A stretch of DNA of 64,000 nt from Methanotrichaceae archaeon (GTDB lineage Archaea; Halobacteriota; Methanosarcinia; Methanotrichales; Methanotrichaceae): contig JABLXE010000004.1 in assembly GCA_013178225.1 (NCBI GenBank), positions 124,001 through 188,000 of the forward strand, read 5' to 3'. This document shows positions 61,147 to 64,000 of the stretch, piece by piece; the stretch's first letter is position 1, and each line of letters begins with the position of its first letter. A program made the position numbers and the translations under genes. Under the pieces are notes generated by a model that saw nothing but the letters and a program-made list of their open reading frames with translations, was not told the DNA's origin and did no database searches.

Positions 61147-61799
61147 TTCTGGTTGGCGGTGCAAGCAGCAGGCTGGGCTCTGATAAGTGGCAGTTGCTGT
61201 TTGATGATAGACCGCTCATCTGCTGGACGGCGGAGAAGCTTCTGATGGTGGCAGATGAGGTGGTGGTGGTGGCCAGAGACGACTGCCAGATTGAGCACCT
61301 GGAGAGGCTGGTGCCGGGTGCGGAGTTCTGCAGAGATTCGGTCACAGGCTACGGCCCGGTGGCCGGGCTGGAAGCAGGATTGAGATGCGCGAAGGGAAAG
61401 CTGGCGTTTGTTGCCGCCTGCGACCTGCCGTTTTTAAGCCTTCCGGTGGTAGAGAACCTCTTTTCTTTAGCTGAGGGCTATCAGGCCGCAGTTCCGGTGT
61501 GGGAAAACGGGATGATGGAGACGCTTCATGCCGTTTACGAACGGAAGAGCATGGCTTCGGCCTGTGAAGGTGCGTTGAAGCGGCAATTGCGCCGGATCAT
61601 TTATCCGCTGCAGGATTTGCGGGTAAATCAGGTGCCGGTTGAGATTCTGCGCTCAATTGATAGGGATCTTCTGACCTTCTTCAACGTGAACACCAGGGAA
61701 GATCTTCTAAAGGCCAGGAGCCAGTGGAGCCAGACCGCAGGGGAATCGCCTCCAAGCTCCCCAGCAGGGCCTCAAATTCTGGACCGGAGCAGGATGTAG
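61122..61799 (+). CDS. mobA: Molybdenum cofactor guanylyltransferase (MobA-like)
   Basis: 225 aa Rossmann-like nucleotidyltransferase. [20 protein letters not shown] is the GG(x)S(x)R(x)G(x)DK GTP-binding motif, and AACDLPFLSLPVV is the metal-binding DLPF. It adds GMP to molybdopterin to make the dinucleotide form used by formylmethanofuran dehydrogenase in methanogens. ATG 61122 (or 61131) lies within the DUF2121 end. It shares the glyA-folD cluster and is overlapped at its 3' end by a convergent small ORF. Confidence 0.87.
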   Translation: MEPMRSAVILVGGASSRLGSDKWQLLFDDRPLICWTAEKLLMVADEVVVVARDDCQIEHLERLVPGAEFCRDSVTGYGPVAGLEAGLRCAKGKLAFVAACDLPFLSLPVVENLFSLAEGYQAAVPVWENGMMETLHAVYERKSMASACEGALKRQLRRIIYPLQDLRVNQVPVEILRSIDRDLLTFFNVNTREDLLKARSQWSQTAGESPPSSPAGPQILDRSRM

Positions 61800-61951
61800 A
61801 TTATGTACACCATGGCCGCAAATATGGCCACTCTCACCAGTATCCAAAAGGAATTCCATAGCAACAAACCAATCAGGATCGCCAGGAGTATCAGCACCAG
61901 GTTCTTTTCACGACTCAGGTGCGGCGATGCCTCGAACATGCGACGGTGCAT
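61772..61951 (-). CDS. Small two-helix membrane protein (59 aa), overlapping mobA
   Basis: MHRRMFEASPHLSREKN, then two hydrophobic stretches: LVLILLAILIGLLLW and ILVRVAIFAAMVYIIYILL, ending RSRI. Charges on both sides and spacing fit a membrane hairpin. The ATG is at 61951, with AT-rich TTAATTACTGATATTG upstream as a possible promoter. Its 3' end overlaps mobA by 28 bp. Just short of common cut-offs, so likely missed by gene finders. No family recognised. Confidence 0.6.
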   Translation of the reverse strand: MHRRMFEASPHLSREKNLVLILLAILIGLLLWNSFWILVRVAIFAAMVYIIYILLRSRI

Positions 61952-62118
61952 AATAAAAAGATCTCAATATCAGTAATTAACTTTTTCCGTCGCCCGCACC
62001 TTCGCTTCCAGTGGAAACCTGGAAATCAACGTTAATTCTAAGGTAGAATTGAAGGATTTCGAGGAGGAACCAAAAGCATTATACCCCCCCATTCCTCTGC
62101 TGTTGTGGTGAATGTTCT
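61952..62118. promoter_or_regulatory. Divergent promoter region of the small membrane protein and tyrS
   Basis: Contains AT-rich TTAACTTTTTCC on one side and CATTATACC (62077-62085), a TATA-like element, on the other, followed by the tyrS ribosome site GTGGTGAAT (62105-62113). Confidence 0.4.
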
Positions 62119-63075
62119 TTGGACAGGCTTGAGCTGGTTACCCGGAATACGGAAGAGATTGTGACCGTGGAAGAGCTGAAGGCTCTATTGGACAACAAGA
62201 CGCACCCTCGCTGCTACGTGGGCTACGAGACCTCCGGAAAGGTGCATCTGGGGCACATGCTGACCGCCAACAAGCTCCTGGACCTGCAGAACGCGGGCTT
62301 CGACGTGGTGGTCCTCCTGGCAGACCTGCACGCCTTCCTGAACGAGAAGGGCAGCCTGGAAGAGGTGCGAAAAATCGCCGACTACAACCGGGACTGCTTC
62401 ATGGCCCTGGGACTTGACCCTGAGAAGACCGAGTTCGTCTACGGCACAGACTACCAGCTCCAGCCGGAGTACATGCTGAAGATCCTGCAGATGGCCAGGA
62501 ACACCACGCTGAACCGGGCCCGGAGGAGCATGGACGAGGTTTCCAGGAACTCTGAGAACCCCATGGTTTCGCAGATGATCTATCCCCTGATGCAGGCGGT
62601 GGATATCGCCGACCTGAAGGTCGATCTGGCCGTGGGAGGAATCGACCAGAGGAAGATCCACATGCTGGCCCGCGAGGAGCTTCCGCGCCTGGGCCTGCCG
62701 GCTCCGATCTGTATGCACACTCCGCTAATTCCCGGACTGGACGGGCAGAAGATGTCGTCCTCCAAGGGAAACAACATTGCCGTGGACGAGCCTGCCGAGG
62801 AGGTGGCCAAAAAGATCAAGAACGCCTTCTGTCCGGCCAAGGTGGTGGAGGACAATCCGGTCCTGGCCATCTGCAAGTATCACGTCTTCCCGAGAATCGA
62901 GGGCGGGATGACCGTCAAGCGCCCCGCCAAGTTCGGAGGCGACGTGAGCTATCAGAACTACGAGGCGCTGGAGGCCGACTTCGTGTCCGGGGCTATGCAC
63001 CCGCAGGACCTCAAGAAAGCGGCTGCCGAGTACATGATCGAGATACTGGCGCCGGTGAGGGAGAAGATGGCGTAA
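62119..63075 (+). CDS. tyrS: Tyrosyl-tRNA synthetase (TyrS), archaeal type
   Basis: 318 aa, the short archaeal form without the bacterial S4 tail. HIGH-type motif HLGHM (residues about 43-47), KMSSSKGN (about 212-219), and tyrosine-site residues in YGTDYQ and YPLMQAVDIADL. Attaches Tyr to tRNA-Tyr. TTG start at 62119 follows GGTGAAT. Convergent with the TPR gene, whose stop lies 2 bp away. Confidence 0.95.
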   Translation: MDRLELVTRNTEEIVTVEELKALLDNKTHPRCYVGYETSGKVHLGHMLTANKLLDLQNAGFDVVVLLADLHAFLNEKGSLEEVRKIADYNRDCFMALGLDPEKTEFVYGTDYQLQPEYMLKILQMARNTTLNRARRSMDEVSRNSENPMVSQMIYPLMQAVDIADLKVDLAVGGIDQRKIHMLAREELPRLGLPAPICMHTPLIPGLDGQKMSSSKGNNIAVDEPAEEVAKKIKNAFCPAKVVEDNPVLAICKYHVFPRIEGGMTVKRPAKFGGDVSYQNYEALEADFVSGAMHPQDLKKAAAEYMIEILAPVREKMA

Positions 63076-63077
63076 AC

Positions 63078-64000
63078 TTATTTAGGATTCGCTTTTGTCT
63101 TTTTAGAAATGGCCATTTTGATCTCTGATGCTTCCTGATAATATTTCTCGGCTTCATCGAACTTCTCAATTTTGCGGCAAAAATCTGCAAATCCATCCAA
63201 GGTTTCGGCCAAATCGGATCCGAATGCATCGAAACTTCTCTTTGCAAGCTCTCGCCCGATCTTCAGAGCTTCAATATAGTAATTTTCAGCATCTTCAAAC
63301 TTCTTGGTTTCGCGGTATAGAACTGCGAATCCGTTTAGGGTCTCGGCCAAGTCAGATATGAATGCATCAGGATTTTTCTCGGCTAGCTCTCGCCTGATCT
63401 TCAGAGATTCTTGATAGGCATCAGCTGCTTCTTCATATTTCTTCAAATCCGTGTATAACTTGCCGATGTTATTCAAGCTATTGGCCAGGTCAGGCCTGAT
63501 CGCATCGGGATTTTTCTCGGCTAACTCTCGCCTGATCTTCAGGGCTTCAATATAGTAATTTTCAGCATCTTTAAACTTCTTGGTTTCGCGGTATAGAATT
63601 GCGAATCCGTTTAGGGTTTCGGATAAATCAGACCTAAACGCATCGGGATTTTTCTCGGCTAGCTCTCGCCTGATCTTCAGAGATTCTTGATAGGCGTCAG
63701 CTGCTTCTTCATATTTCTTCAAATCCGTGTATAAATTGCCGATGTTATTCAAGCTATTGGCCAGGTCAGGCCTGATCGCATCGGGATTTTTCTCGGCTAA
63801 CTCTCGCCTGATCTTCAGAGATTCTTGATAGGCATCAGCTGCATCTTCGTACTTCTTCAAATCCGTGTAAAAATTGCCGATGTTATTTAGGCTATTGGCC
63901 AGGTCAGGCCTGATCGCATCGGGATTTTTCTCGGCTAGCTCTCGCCTAATCTTCAGAGATTCTTGATAGGCATCAGCTGCTTCTTCATATTTCTTCAAAT
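63078..64000 (-). CDS. TPR-repeat protein, 5' end outside the window
   Basis: At least 307 aa are visible on the minus strand; the start lies beyond position 64000. It is made of about seven TPR-like repeats of 46 residues (Y-E-E-AADAYQESLKIRRELAEKNPDA, then LANSLNNIGNLYTDLKK), a long TPR_10/kinesin-light-chain style unit rather than the 34-residue one. Nearly identical units suggest recent amplification. The last two repeats (toward the stop) diverge. No signal sequence can be judged. Confidence 0.85.
   Translation of the reverse strand, partial: LKKYEEAADAYQESLKIRRELAEKNPDAIRPDLANSLNNIGNFYTDLKKYEDAADAYQESLKIRRELAEKNPDAIRPDLANSLNNIGNLYTDLKKYEEAADAYQESLKIRRELAEKNPDAFRSDLSETLNGFAILYRETKKFKDAENYYIEALKIRRELAEKNPDAIRPDLANSLNNIGKLYTDLKKYEEAADAYQESLKIRRELAEKNPDAFISDLAETLNGFAVLYRETKKFEDAENYYIEALKIGRELAKRSFDAFGSDLAETLDGFADFCRKIEKFDEAEKYYQEASEIKMAISKKTKANPK
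63360..64000 (-). repeat. Tandem 138-bp near-identical repeats inside the TPR gene
   Basis: Copies starting CATATTTCTTCAAATCCGTG occur near 63433 and 63709 and a close variant near 63847, spaced by 276 and 138 bp. DNA identity between units is high, above what protein selection alone would give, which suggests recent duplication or gene conversion. Confidence 0.75.

Overview
The window looks like chromosome of an acetoclastic methanogenic archaeon of the Methanothrix (Methanosaeta) type, roughly 55-60 % G+C. The evidence is archaeal information-processing genes (Alba, TBP, Bud32, HerA, archaeal RNA ligase, an intron-containing tRNA with a bulge-helix-bulge), methanogen markers (MfnB of methanofuran synthesis, DUF1699, DUF2121, TIGR00300 ornithine cyclodeaminase-like), and a histidine kinase plus two response regulators laid out like the filI/filR system described in Methanothrix harundinacea. 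Starts are unusually often TTG, many genes overlap by ATGA, and TATA-like boxes precede several genes.

Layout. 1-3.1 kb: purN (cut by the left edge), alba, bud32, a DUF1786 gene, and divergent moaB. 3.2-9.5 kb: a tightly packed run of five CBS-domain genes (18 CBS repeats by eye), an Rnl3-type RNA ligase and a TIGR00300 gene, then tRNA-Thr(CGT). 10-12.5 kb: tbp, a degenerate EF-Tu-like protein and a small ORF. 12.6-17.1 kb: trpDFEGC without trpBA, behind a promoter with a TGTACTA-N12-TAGTACA inverted repeat. 17.2-25.5 kb: small redox, regulatory and unknown genes, a GC-rich structured non-coding block at 20388-20774, an NHLRC2-like protein, and a photolyase-family protein that seems to have lost its Fe-S ligands. 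25.5-32 kb: an XPD/DinG-like helicase, two exported proteins, an orphan Cas4-like nuclease and an exported TPR protein. 32-41.7 kb: pyrBI, FKBP, a LeuA-family synthase with a possible leaderless upstream ORF, TatD, NYN, rhomboid, HerA, HD, and an exported rhodanese with a structured leader. 41.9-50 kb: aldehyde dehydrogenase, the fil-like signalling locus, serA, and mfnB divergent from a HisA-like gene. 50-54 kb: a scar with remnants of a DUF1016 nuclease, a type I restriction HsdR subunit and a pentapeptide-repeat gene, between exported and membrane protein genes. 54.7-64 kb: an exported protein, cysteine desulfurase, PUA protein, glyA-folD-DUF2121-mobA, tyrS, and a TPR gene running off the right edge.

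Most genes are housekeeping (purine, pyrimidine, Trp, Ser/Gly/one-carbon, Leu-type synthesis; translation; cofactors). The points most worth following are the unassigned structured RNA candidate, the trp operator candidate, the structured leader before the rhodanese gene, the fil-like locus whose second regulator carries a histidine-less DHp-like tail, the five-gene CBS array, the Fe-S-less photolyase relative, and several very small membrane-protein genes. All family calls were made by eye without database searches.
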